In this document: one piece after another, positions 42,691-53,021 of the stretch
How positions within the stretch are numbered: position 1 is the first letter of the stretch
Layout of the letters: every line of letters begins with the position of its first letter
Assembly (NCBI GenBank): GCA_029953675.1
Contig: JAMWBK010000004.1
Location: 620,001 to 684,000 of the forward strand
Source of the DNA: Rhodosorus marinus
Taxonomy: Eukaryota > Rhodophyta > Stylonematophyceae > Stylonematales > Stylonemataceae
Direction of reading: 5' to 3'
Length of the DNA: 64,000 bases
The notes under the pieces: generated by a model
What the model was told of the DNA's origin: nothing
The model's database searches: none
What the model saw: the letters and a program-made list of their open reading frames with translations, nothing else
Program-made: the position numbers and the translations under genes

Positions 42691-43585
42691 CTCTTACCGC
42701 CCTACTCGATCCCACCACGCCATCCCCATCAGGCTACTAGTCGACCCCTGACGGCTTCATAATGAAACGCAAAATAAATTCATTCAATATTCCGGCCCAT
42801 CGTTTTCAACATGGTTTCCTAATTTTGAATTTAAAATACTAAATAAGAAGCTGTACCATCAGGAACTTTTTCTATTATACCATATAAATACTAAATTTGT
42901 GCGGATTATTTATTATTGGGACCGCTTTCTTCTTAAAACAAACGATGGAAAATGTTGGAACGGTCACGCGGTCAGCGGTGAATATACGCTCTCAGCATGT
43001 GTAGAAGGATGATTCGCACATCGTCATACATACGGTGGGACCGATGTGCGAACGGTATACGGTATAAAAACCTGATAGAGGTTTAAACGTTTGAAATAGT
43101 TTGAACGGTACAAGGCATCGACTATCACCACAGTACAGTAGGTTACTTAAGTGCGAGACATCGACCCCAATGGTCAGGGAAACAATAAAGAAACTATCGA
43201 AGTTTGGCTGACGGGACTTTAGTCAAGGTTGGGAAACCCAGAAAAACACAACAGAAAAACTAGCCGCCAGCACTGTTTCTAGAAGTATTTCATCCAATGC
43301 GGTCTCCATGTGGAGACTCAGGCGAGCGTATATTTACTGCGAAGAGTTTCATTTTATATATATTCTAAAACTAATTTAGAATAAATTGGAAAATAAACAA
43401 GAATGCAGTAAAGGGGTCGCGTTGGATGCTTCCATATGGGCGAAGCTGATGCTCTGACAGGGTTTGGGGGGGTGTTTGGGTTGGGAGTCCCGCTCATACA
43501 CGTTAGTATATATCGCAGTGCGCGTAGAGTTGCGAGGATGCCAACGGGCTCAGGACCGCGTATGTGTACATAACGCTCCCTTGTC
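42691..43585. other. Intergenic, AT-rich, no gene seen
   Basis: No supported coding frame or domain. Confidence 0.4.
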
Positions 43586-43959
43586 CCCTTGCGGCTTTGT
43601 ACCTGCCTGCAGCCTCCCGTGGTTGGGGTGCCGCTGCGAATACTATGCCGAGGCGTAAGGAGCCGCCGAGAGCCAGTATACACGGCGACGCTAACCAAAG
43701 CTGAGTTTTTGCAGTCTGTGCTTATCGGTTTGTTTCGCTTGCTATGGAGGTCTTTGGTTCGTAGATGGCGCTGGGGGTGCTTGATTACGGAGTGTGACCT
43801 CGAGCGCCCTGATGCTCTTACCCGACTGTATGTTTCTTTGAGTCTGACCATGGCCGTTTCTTTTTTTGCCTCACATAATTGCGACAATAAGATCCTAGAT
43901 TTTGCATCGAAAGTGGTTCTCACAGGAGCGTGCTTCATTTTTCTTCCATGTCTTTCTAA

Positions 43960-44270
43960 CGGCAGCGACTGAGGGGGACTCTCATTACGCTGCCGCGATG
44001 ACACATCCAAACTTTCGGGACTCTACGCCGTCTCATCGGTTTGTACCCGCTGATCATCGAGTGCTTTGGTCTTTTTTAGACAGTGTTGCTTCTCGCTGGC
44101 TTCGTCGTGTTTTTCGCAATGCCGCTCCCCCTGCCCCGGGCCGTCTTGACAGCCTCCTCACGGAGCTGTCTCTGACTCTCTGGCGTGGAGCAGTTCAAAA
44201 GCTGCTTGGTTGTTGGATGCATGTCAGGAGCGGAAAGGCTCCGGAGGGTAGATAAGCTCAGATAGTGAAC
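43960..44270 (+). mobile_element. Non-LTR element, family 3, copy J
   Basis: Encodes HYAAAMTHPNF, HRFVP, FLDSVASRWLRRVFRNA and LTELSLTLWRGA, matching copy H and the other families in order. Upstream bases (43590-43950) may be further decayed element sequence. The minus-strand frame across it is a shadow. Confidence 0.6.
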
Positions 44271-44702
44271 GAAAAGTGGACGTATTGAGTAGTACATTAT
44301 ACTATCATGTACTATAATCAGGTATGGGTTTGCACGAGGAAAAGGGGAAACATTCGCCAGGGATATTGTGCATAGGAATTTTTTCGTCTGAACGAATTCC
44401 TCCAAAGGTGCTTTTTTTGGTCGTGTCGGTTTGAGGAGGACAAGGGCTTCTAAGTGTTAAAAGAGTTGGTGGGAAGATGAAAGGATGGGAGAAGAGGGAG
44501 AGAGGGGACGATGACTGAGATCTAATGCTAAGGAAAAGGAAGGAAAAGAGAAAGGATGAAAAGCGAGTATCTTTGTTTGGTTTTTGGTTTTGTGAAGCGC
44601 AGGATTTGATATCTGTAAAACAAACAGAGGCTCGAGTATTTTTGGGAGGGAAGGGAGGTTGTGCTTCTAGTCTTGGCGTTTCGTTGACGGAAAAAGAAGT
44701 AG

Positions 44703-45635
44703 ATGATGGCGAAGAGGAGGGGGACGAGGCTACATATTAAGCATGTGGCTGTAGCCGCGATGGTGTTGATTGCAGCAAGCGCTGTGCTGGTTTTTGTCGT
44801 GTCCAAACCGCAGAGTCTTTTCGAAGACGGGACCAAGCTGAATACTGCGTGGAGATCAGAAGTACCCGACCCCAGAGAATCTTATTTGTCGAAGATACCA
44901 AAGGTGATATGGCAGACTGTAAAGTCCCATGACGTTCCTGAAGCAGCTGCCGAGGCGGGGCTGAGCTGGTCGAGGCTTAACCCGACATGGGATCGTGTCG
45001 TCCTGGACGATGCAGAAGTGCTTGAGTTTGTCCGGCATTTCTACAACGAGACTGAGTACAAAATTTTCCAAAACCTGCCGATTGGGGTTATGAAGGCTGA
45101 TTTCTTCAGGTACATGGTGATCTACCAGTTCGGCGGAGTGTATGCTGATGCGGACACGACGAACTTTCAGCGTATCGAAAATTGGATCGCACGGGACTGT
45201 GAGTTTGTCGTTGCGCCGGAGGATAACGATATGTTCTTTTGCCAATGGGCCTTTGCTGCGGCACCCCGGCACCCAATCTTCAAGCGACTCGTTGAGAGGA
45301 TCTTTGAGAGGTTATCTGGGAATGTGGATTATACGTACGAGCACTTTGTTCACGAGTATACTGGCCCTGCTGCGTTCACACATTCGATAAGGGAAGTTTT
45401 GGGTATCTCTCCCGAGGAGAAACTACAGACATATATTCTGACAGAAGAGGCAAAGGCAATGCGCAAGGATGGAATCTGCTGGAAGACTATGCAGGAACTG
45501 GATGCGGCGTTGAGGAACGCCTTTGCCCACGGGAAGGAAGAGTTCCTGAAGGACGGATGGTCAAACTGGCTCGAGGAGGCGGGGCAAATGAACGATGTTG
45601 CCTCTGGGCAAGCTGCCCGGGCGTCACAGAATTGA
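44703..45635 (+). CDS. GT32 (OCH1-type) glycosyltransferase, GT1 (310 aa)
   Basis: Two adjacent ATGs (44703, 44706). A short basic cytosolic tail is followed by one transmembrane segment (about residues 14-33), giving a type II Golgi-type topology. The GT32 core starts at KIPKVIWQT (65-72), has VMKADFFRYMV and the metal/nucleotide-sugar-binding DXD as GGVYADADT (Asp149, Asp151). It continues through FFCQWAFAA, HPIFKRLV and TGPAAFTHSIREVL to WSNWLEEAG near the end. Members of this family transfer mannose or other sugars in glycan synthesis. The exact donor and acceptor here are unknown. It is the only complete GT1 in the array: its 3' end from 45306 was duplicated twice further on. Confidence 0.85.
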   Translation: MMAKRRGTRLHIKHVAVAAMVLIAASAVLVFVVSKPQSLFEDGTKLNTAWRSEVPDPRESYLSKIPKVIWQTVKSHDVPEAAAEAGLSWSRLNPTWDRVVLDDAEVLEFVRHFYNETEYKIFQNLPIGVMKADFFRYMVIYQFGGVYADADTTNFQRIENWIARDCEFVVAPEDNDMFFCQWAFAAAPRHPIFKRLVERIFERLSGNVDYTYEHFVHEYTGPAAFTHSIREVLGISPEEKLQTYILTEEAKAMRKDGICWKTMQELDAALRNAFAHGKEEFLKDGWSNWLEEAGQMNDVASGQAARASQN

Positions 45636-45935
45636 TTCGAGTACAATTTCCATGCGAATATGGGAGCCGCTTTAGTAGTCAAGCCTAGTGCGCGAGCTCT
45701 GCGAGGAGCGCGCTGAAGGGGGTGCTTCCCGTAATGAATCGGGAGCTAGCTTCTTCAAGTTGGCGAGCATAACGTGGCTCTGAGTCGGGGTCATCATAGC
45801 GCTTCTTGGCTGAGCTCACTATCTCCTGAGAAGAGGAATCCGATGGAATACCAAGAGAGATATGTATGAGTCGAGGGTTGGTTACAAGAATCGAGGACTT
45901 CCCCATCCGTTACAAAGTACAACGGACACGACTGG

Positions 45936-46756
45936 TATACTGTACGGATACTCATAGGACGTTGAGTGAGTGAGAGTAGCTGGATTTGCATATGCGTACA
46001 GAGTTTCTGAGTCTAATGCTTGACGTACGCTTTGAGGAAGTTCCTGTCCGGCATTCTGAAAGTTTTTGTTGGGTGCATTATGCTCTGGAACTGGAGAAGA
46101 GTCTTGAGAAGTGTGATTCACAACAGTGTCATGGACAGGCTGCTCCAGTGTGTCTTGTGATATGTCTCCACGGCGGGTTTGAGTGGATTCTTCGAACTGC
46201 GCTTTCCTCCCAGAGAATAAGCTGTCGATAGTATGTTCAACAGCTCATATTGGACGGTCGTGACGGAGTGAACCTGTATCCTACAAATTTCGGGAAGGTT
46301 CTGAAACAGATTTCAATAGATAATTAAAAGAAAGGTTTCCCCCCGATTTATCTCAGCAAAAAGAGAAAACGAACACAAGGAATCACAGCCGAAGTTGACA
46401 AAACTCTTGACTTTCCGCACAGACTCTCGCGCACAAACCAAGCCGCCCGGTGTGCTCAAGGCGGCCTTCCTTTCTCCAAAGATCTAGGCCAACAACTCGA
46501 GCCCACGATTCGCAGAGAGTCTCACGAGCAGAAAAAAGCTGGCGTCAAGCGTTGAAACTGACCACGTCCTCAGCACGACCATGGTCTGCTCCACCGGAGT
46601 TGCTAGTTGGATCACATACAATAGTATCTCGTTCAACCAGACTTCTTATCGCGCCAGCTCTTTCTCCCAGGTTCAATACCCACGCCTTCAAGGAGACAAG
46701 AAATCGGACGCGGCTACACCCTTTGAGATCTTTTTCGGTGTAAAAAGACGCCAGAG
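45936..46756. other. Sequence unique to unit 1 between GT1 and GT2
   Basis: Absent from units 2 and 3. Near its end (46685-46770) a plus-strand frame reads ATPFEIFFGVKRRQRRKE, reminiscent of the end of an integrase core, so part may be an old retroelement. No gene is supported. Confidence 0.4.
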
Positions 46757-47473
46757 GAGGAAGGAAAAACCAAAGCCAAGCGCAGTAAAAACTTCCTAAA
46801 GGCAGAATTTAGTAAGCCAGCGCCTCATCGCCATCGCGAAAGACAATCACGGAAGCCATGCAGAGTCTCGCCAGACGGTTTAAACGAATCCTGAGACCTC
46901 GATGACAACGAACCGACGGACGGCGAAGAGGGCGGTCCCTTTTTTTCTAACGACCTCGTCCATGTTGTCGATGAATAGTCTCTAGCGCGCCAAAAGTCCA
47001 GGTCTTCATCACTTTCTGCCTTTTTTCAGGTCACGTTGGAGACGATGATGCAGACGAAGACGAAGACTTGAGATCGGGGAGAGCGGAGTTTAGCGACGAG
47101 GGGGGTTAACGGGCAAAGGAAGTGTTGGTATGGAAGGAGTTCGTGGAGGTGGGGAAAGTGGGGTGGTTATGGAGGGGCTTGGAGTGGATTCTGGTGGCTG
47201 TTTGGGAAGGAAAGAGGGATGGAGAGTTAGACATACATATCTTTGACGGTATAGAGATAGGTCAGAATTTGGAGGGTTTGGATTGGGTCGAGAGTTAGAT
47301 CAGAGTATTGGAGAGAGGTTGAAAGGAGGACGTTTACTTTGTCAGTTTTTTTTCTGTCTCTTGGGGATCTGTTGGTTGACTTGTTTTGGATGTGAAGACT
47401 TCCCGGGAGAGATCAGCATCCCAAGACGCCCATTTCGGTGAGGTCCAAGCTCGCAATCGCGACTAGTATTCTA

Positions 47474-48325
47474 ATGGCTTCAAGCCTGTTACTCCTGGCG
47501 TGGTTTCTTCAAGTTGACGATTCAGTGTACACTCTGGAGACGACCTGGCGGAGCGTTGAACCGAAGCCACGTGATTTGTTCACGCGGAGGATCCCCAACG
47601 TGATCTGGCAGACGGTGAAAACCCATGAGGTCCCGAGGATGGCGTACAGAGGTGGGAACAGCTGGACAAGACTGAATCCAACCTACGATCGGATCGTGCT
47701 GGACGATTTGGAAGTTGTGGAGTTTGTGGAGAGGTACTACAACGAGACGGAGGTTGAGCTATTTAAGAGCATGCCAGTCGGGGTAATGAAGGCGGACTTG
47801 TTCAGGTATATGGTACTCTACATTCACGGAGGGGTGTATGCGGATGCGGACACGAGAGACCATCGGGCGATTAACCAATGGATCAGTCCGGACTGTGAGT
47901 TTGTCGTTGGGGTGGAGGGTAACGGTGCGTTCTTCTGTCAGTGGGCGTTCGCGTCGGGGCCTCGTCATCCAATCCTCAAGCGGCTGGTGAAGAAAATCTT
48001 CGATAAGCTGGCGAATGGGCTCGAATTCGAATTCTCCAGTCCGCACTTTGTCCACCGCGTGACCGGCCCGGCGATATTCACCGATGCAATTAGGGAATCT
48101 CTGGGCTTCTCTAGGGAGGACAGGCCGGTTGATATCATACGTTCGGAACGCGGAATGGAGCTGAGAAAGGAGGGAATCTGCTGGCTCACCCACGTTCAGC
48201 TCAGCTTCGCTTTGAGCAACATGTTCGCCCACCAGAGGCCGGACTTTACCCAGTCCGGGTGGTCAAACTGGTTCGAAGAGGCCGTAGAAATCAACGAGGA
48301 AGCGACTAGAGAAAACCCGTCGTAG
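47474..48325 (+). CDS. GT32 glycosyltransferase, GT2 unit 1, with lost upstream start codon
   Basis: Encodes the same protein as the 295-residue GT2 of unit 2, but the ATG found there is GTG here (47438). The next in-frame ATG is codon 13 (47474), giving 283 residues. That start keeps most of the hydrophobic signal anchor (MASSLLLLAWFLQV) but drops the basic lead-in MRSK. The core is complete: RIPNVIWQTVK, MKADLFRYMV, GGVYADADT (DXD), FFCQWAFAS, VTGPAIFTDAIRE and WSNWFEEA. It may still be functional from 47474, with altered membrane insertion. Sugar specificity is unknown. Confidence 0.75.
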   Translation: MASSLLLLAWFLQVDDSVYTLETTWRSVEPKPRDLFTRRIPNVIWQTVKTHEVPRMAYRGGNSWTRLNPTYDRIVLDDLEVVEFVERYYNETEVELFKSMPVGVMKADLFRYMVLYIHGGVYADADTRDHRAINQWISPDCEFVVGVEGNGAFFCQWAFASGPRHPILKRLVKKIFDKLANGLEFEFSSPHFVHRVTGPAIFTDAIRESLGFSREDRPVDIIRSERGMELRKEGICWLTHVQLSFALSNMFAHQRPDFTQSGWSNWFEEAVEINEEATRENPS

Positions 48326-50066
48326 CGTCCTTGTCCTACGGCATTCGAACGCCTTTTATTTTTGGAGGGGGGATGGGGGAGGACAGGAGGAGATTTTTAC
48401 TGCCGACTTGAATGAGAAATCCTGGAGCTGTTCGTGGTGAACAGCGTCCCACATTCTCGTAGTTGGTACATTGTACCCCCCCAGCAGAGTGGAATATTAA
48501 CTGCGGATGGCAAGGCCAACGACTCGTAGGCTGACTAGGCCGCATCAACTCTTCGTCGCCGTAGGGACGTCGTTACGTGGAGAGCAAGTGTCGCAGCCTT
48601 CTCTTCCCCGGACTGATGCCAGGCTTTCGGGTTGTAAATAGTCTTGGTCCCCTAGACGGCTCGGGCTTTGTTGAGCGGCCACCTTGCGGGTGGACATCTC
48701 GTGCTTTCAGCTTGTACTGGAGTAACACCTGGCTTTGGGACTCCAGAAGATCGATCACTAGGGTCTCATGAAGAGTCAATAATTTGACCTGCAACGTACG
48801 GGAGCTGATAAAAAAAGTAACTCTGTCTCGCGGCCAAGGACGTTCCCCACCCAAACTTGTGTCATAGTACGTACGCTTCCAGTGGCTGGGAAAACACATT
48901 GGGTTGGTCTGGCTTCGTTCACGATTATCTGTTCCAATCTACTCACCAGCTCAAGCCGATTCCGTTCGGCAGAGTGGGCTTTTTCTGATTCCACCGGGGT
49001 TGCTCAGGGTCTTTCGAGAGCTTGCGGGTAACGGTACCAGGGGATGTCCCAATTGACGCAATTGAAAGTGGCTTAGATTGCTCTCCATTGGGCTGATTGG
49101 CAAGCCATATAGCCGACTTCACCGGCTTCGTCCAGATTTGGATGCCCCATTGGCCCGATTGGCAAGCATATCTCCGATTCCATCTGGGTCGTTAGGGTGC
49201 TGATGCGGCAAAGCCTACCCCAAGGCTGGATGTGGGGGATTAGGAGGGTTGCAGGAAGGTTTTTCTGATCCCGCAGGGTTGTTCAGGGTTTCCTGACGAG
49301 GTCCGAAAACGGTCTAGATTTCAACCTTTTTGATGCCCCATTCGCCCCATTAGTAAACCAGGTCACGGATTCCTACCAATGGGCTCAGGGCCAATTTTCC
49401 TACTGATTAGCAGGAAAATTTCGTATTCTGGATGGTTGGGGAATAATATGGGGAAGGAGAGAAGATTTTAGATATTGTTTTCTATTTTTGTAGAGCGGTT
49501 GTCATCTCCGTCCAATAAAAAACGTCTAATTGCGTTTTCCATAAAATATTGGACGGTCCGATACACGTTTGTCGGACCTATATCTAGAAATAGTAGAAGG
49601 TATATTCTGTGGACCACACCGTCCGATATGAGTTTATCAGACCGGAATATAAAAGAAATAATGGGTTTCATCCGATAAGTAGTAAATAATCCGATAACCA
49701 CCGATTGGGGTCCGATCGATTTTTTTCCGCGCTGTATGGGTCGTTTGCCCTCTCGACTAAGGTTTGATTTTCATTCAATACGTGAGGTTTATGATTACCT
49801 TTTTCTTTGGAATCCCAAAGGTGGTTTTTGCTTTTGCTGAACAGATGCTGTGACAGCCTGTAGTGTTCAGAAGTAATCATAATTCACCTACCTTTTGTTA
49901 TCGTTCAGAGTTGCCTTTTGCATATATGTACATGTGAATGGGTTAATAGAGAGGTCGGAGGAGCATGGGGAGAGGGTGGGAGAGGGAGAGGGAGGATACT
50001 ACATTGAGAGTTGTGAACTGAGAGCGTTTGCGGGGTGGGAGGGGATTGGAGGTGAGAGTAGAGGCG
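48326..50066. other. GT2-GT3 intergenic spacer (repeated in all units)
   Basis: No gene. It contains short internal repeats (ATTGGC..GATTGGCAAGC-type units near 49090-49170) and, in units 1 and 2 only, the GTCCGATA-type repeat (49490-49890; 55075-55477). Unit 3 has different sequence there (about 60540-60900). ATATAT at 49922-49927 is a candidate TATA box for GT3. Confidence 0.5.
49490..49890 (+). repeat. Dispersed GTCCGATA-type repeat, possible non-autonomous transposon
   Basis: Shares ordered blocks with 39775-40030 and lies in the unit 1 and unit 2 spacers but not in unit 3. It contains many TCCGATA/TCGGAC half-sites in both orientations. No terminal inverted repeat was firmly defined. 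Confidence 0.45.
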
Positions 50067-51026
50067 ATGGCTTGGAATCCTGTGCCTGGTGGTGGTGGTG
50101 GTAGTGGTTTTGGTTGGTTGAGGAGGCTGAAAAAGAAGCATGTACTGGTTCTCGCTTGTGTAGTTCTTGCATTCTCCATCGTGGGGATAGTTTTGATAGC
50201 AAAGATCGACAAGACCGATACGGCGTATTCGCTCGATACGACGTGGAGGAGGACGGAGCCCGATGCGAAGGAGAGATATGTGCGGATGATACCCAAGGTG
50301 ATCTGGCAGACTGTGAAATCTCATGAAGTACCGAAGCTGGCTTACGATGCGGGCGGGAGCTGGACGCACCTAAATCCAACGTACGATCGGATTGTCCTGG
50401 ATGATTCGGAGGTCCTGCAGTTTGTGAAGCGGTTCTACAACGAGACGGAGTTTGATCTGTTCAAGAGCATGCCTGTAGGGGTAATGAAGGCGGACTTTTT
50501 CAGGTATATGGTTGTTTACATTCACGGTGGGGTCTACGCCGATGCGGATACGATAAACCACAAGAGTATCGACGAGTGGGTCGACAGCGACTGCCAGTTT
50601 GTCGTTGCACCGGAGGATAACGACGGGTTTTTCTGCCAGTGGGCATTTGCTGCGATACCTCGACATCCGATCCTGAAACGGCTTGTTGACTTAATCTTCG
50701 AAAAGCTGGCGAACGGCCCGGACTACTCCAATCCACATTTTGTTCATGGCGTCACCGGTCCGTCGATATGGACGACCGCAATCAGGGAGGTTTTGGAGAT
50801 ATCCCCGGACGAAAAGCTGAACCCGTTCATTCTAACCGATCGGGCGAAGACGCTCAGAAGGGACCAAGGAATCTGCTGGTTGACGATAAAGGAGCTCGAC
50901 GAAGCCCTGAGCAACCTGTCCGCTCATGACAACCCGGCTTTTGTCGAGGTTGGTTGGTCAAACTGGTTCGCAGAAGCGGGCGACTTGCGCAAGAAATTAG
51001 CTTCCGAGACATCCAACGAAGAATAA
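50067..51026 (+). CDS. GT32 glycosyltransferase, GT3 unit 1 (319 aa)
   Basis: ATG at 50067; the frame is open further 5' but without an ATG. The cytosolic tail has a Gly run and basic residues (RRLKKKH), and the membrane anchor is at about 26-45 (VLVLACVVLAFSIVGIVLIA). The lumenal GT32 domain has MIPKVIWQT (74-82), VMKADFFRYMV (139-149), DXD at Asp159-Asp161 in GGVYADADT, FFCQWAFAA, RHPILKRLV and VTGPSIWTTAIRE, ending near WSNWFAEAG. It is predicted to be a Golgi type II mannosyl- or related sugar transferase working on glycoproteins or wall glycans. Specificity cannot be read from the sequence. Intronless. Confidence 0.85.
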   Translation: MAWNPVPGGGGGSGFGWLRRLKKKHVLVLACVVLAFSIVGIVLIAKIDKTDTAYSLDTTWRRTEPDAKERYVRMIPKVIWQTVKSHEVPKLAYDAGGSWTHLNPTYDRIVLDDSEVLQFVKRFYNETEFDLFKSMPVGVMKADFFRYMVVYIHGGVYADADTINHKSIDEWVDSDCQFVVAPEDNDGFFCQWAFAAIPRHPILKRLVDLIFEKLANGPDYSNPHFVHGVTGPSIWTTAIREVLEISPDEKLNPFILTDRAKTLRRDQGICWLTIKELDEALSNLSAHDNPAFVEVGWSNWFAEAGDLRKKLASETSNEE

Positions 51027-51423
51027 ATGCGGCGAAGAGGGAATTCAGAGTCCCCTGGTTCTCAAAGAAGACACCGTCGAGCTCGGGGTGGGACACTGTT
51101 CATCTGAAGAACGAAACCTTGGTCGGGACGGGCAGGCTTTGGCCCTTTCTCTGAATACCGATCGGAGCGCTACGGGATCGGACTGGAAGTTGAACGAGGG
51201 TGAAATTTCTCCATATAAGGACACCTGGAGGGTTGCTTGGTGCAGGATTTTTATTTTGGAAAGGATCCGATTGAAGTCCACTGAGGCAACAGCGGTCGAG
51301 CGGAGCTCTGTGAGGGGCGAAGGGGGAAAAATAGAGCGCGTGCTTATTAGTCGGTCAGAATATTTAATTTAAAGCGATCAGAAACACAAGTTTGTGTACC
51401 CTTCATCGAAATGTGAAAGCTTC

Positions 51424-51611
51424 CCAGTCGAGTTGAGTGGTATTACTACTACCGTATCTGGACCTCGTCAGTAGTGCGCGGTCCAAGAGAGAGAGGAGAG
51501 GTAGTGCTGCAACTTTGCACGCTTGGTCTGGATGTGGCCCCCAGTCGAGCTGAGTGGTAGTATTTGGACCTCGTCAGTTCTGATAGGTCCAAGAGAGAGA
51601 GGAGAGGTAGT
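51424..51611 (+). repeat. Roughly 110-bp tandem repeat at the duplication junction, unit 1/2
   Basis: Nearly two copies of a unit beginning CCAGTCGAG(T/C)TGAGT and containing TGGACCTCGTCAG and GAGAGAGGAGAGGTAGTG. The second copy is cut at GAGAGGTAGT, where the GT1 remnant begins with GAGAGGTTAT. Confidence 0.8.
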
Positions 51612-51929
51612 GAGAGGTTATCTGGGGATGTGGATTATACGAGAATTTTGTATATTGGCACTGCTGCGTTCACACATTCGATAAGGGAAGTTTTGAGCAT
51701 TTCTCCCGAGGAGAAGCTACAGATATTTATTCTGACAGAAGAGGCAAAGGCAATGCGCAAGGATGGAATCTGCTGGAAGACTATGCAGGAACTGGATGCG
51801 GCGTTGAGGAACGCCTTTGCCCACGGGAAGGAAGAGCACCTGAAGGAAGAATGGTCAAACTGGCTAGAGGAGGCGGGGAAAATGAACGATGTTGCCTCTG
51901 GGCAAGCTGCCCGGGCGTCACAGAATTGA
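51612..51929 (+). pseudogene. C-terminal remnant of GT1, unit 2
   Basis: 106 codons matching GT1 residues about 202-310, with a 12-nt deletion that removes the TGP motif and with no ATG or DXD region. It begins exactly where the tandem repeat ends. It cannot encode an active transferase. Confidence 0.85.
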
Positions 51930-52284
51930 TTCGAGTACCATTTCCATGCGAATATGGGAGCCGCTTTAGTAGTCAAGCCTAGTACGCGAGCTCTCTGAGG
52001 AGAGCGCTGAAGGGGGTGCTTCCCGTAATGAATCGGGAGCTAGCTTCTTCAAGTTGGCGAGCATAACGTGGCTCTGAGTCGGGGTCATCATAGCGCTTCT
52101 TGGCTGAGCTCACTATCTCCTGAGACGAGGGATCTGATGGAATGCCAAGAGAGATATGCATGACTCGAGGGTTGGTTACAAGAATCGAGGACTTCCCCAT
52201 CCGATACAATGTACAACGGACACGACTGGTATGCGGGCGCGAAATGTCTCACTTGTCTGAGAACAAAAATGAAAAGAAAGCCTA

Positions 52285-52341
52285 GCAAGGGCAGGTTGAT
52301 GCATGCGCTGGAGGTTGCAGCATGCATCAACCTGCCCTTGC
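52285..52341. repeat. Perfect hairpin, 22-bp arms and 13-nt loop, unit 2
   Basis: Arms 52285-52306 and 52320-52341 are exact reverse complements (GCAAGGGCAGG...ATGCATGC). Present in units 2 and 3, absent from unit 1. It could be a fold-back scar or a small-RNA-type hairpin. Confidence 0.9.
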
Positions 52342-53021
52342 GGAAGGAAAAAACCAAAGCCAAGCGCAGTAAAAACTTCCTAAAGGCAGAATTTAGTAAG
52401 CCAGCGCCTCATCGCCATCGCGAAAGACAATCACGGAAGCCATGCAGAGTCTCGCCAGACGGTTTAAACGAATCCTGAGACCTCGATGACAACGAACCGA
52501 CGGACGGCGAAGAGGGCGGTCCCTTTTTTTGTAACGACCTCGTCCATGTTGTCGATGAATAGTCTCTAGCGCGCCAAAAGTCCAGGTCTTCATCACTTTC
52601 TGCCCTTTTTCAGGTCACGTTGGAGGAGACGATGACGCAGACGAAGACGAAGACTTGAGATCGGGGAGAGCGGAGTTAGCGACGAGGGGGGTTAACGGGC
52701 AAGGAAGTGTTGGCATTGAAGGAGTTCGTGGAGGTGGGGAAAGTGGGGTGGTTGTGGAGGGGCTTGGAGTGGATTATGGTGGCTGTTTGGGAAGGAAAGA
52801 GGGATGGAGAGTTAGACATACATATCTTTGACGGTATAGAGATAGGTCAGAATTTGGAGGGTTTGGATTGGGTCGAGAGTTAGATCAGAGTATTGGAGAG
52901 AGGTTGAAAGGAGGACGTTTACTTGTCAGTTTTTTTTCTGTCTCTTGGGGATCTGTTGGTTGACTTGTTTTGGATGTGAAGACTTCCCGGGAGAGATTAG
53001 CATCCCAAGACGCCCATTTCG

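Noticed and set aside
43354-44010. 218-codon minus-strand frame with a KHPQRHLRT stretch resembling one at 22.85 kb
   Set aside because: It is antisense to a family 3 element and neighbouring sequence, has no intact zinc-finger spacing, and the shared stretch is too short to interpret.
47759-48232. 157-codon minus-strand frames repeated in each GT2
   Set aside because: Antisense shadows of the GT32 coding sequence. They recur only because the gene is duplicated.
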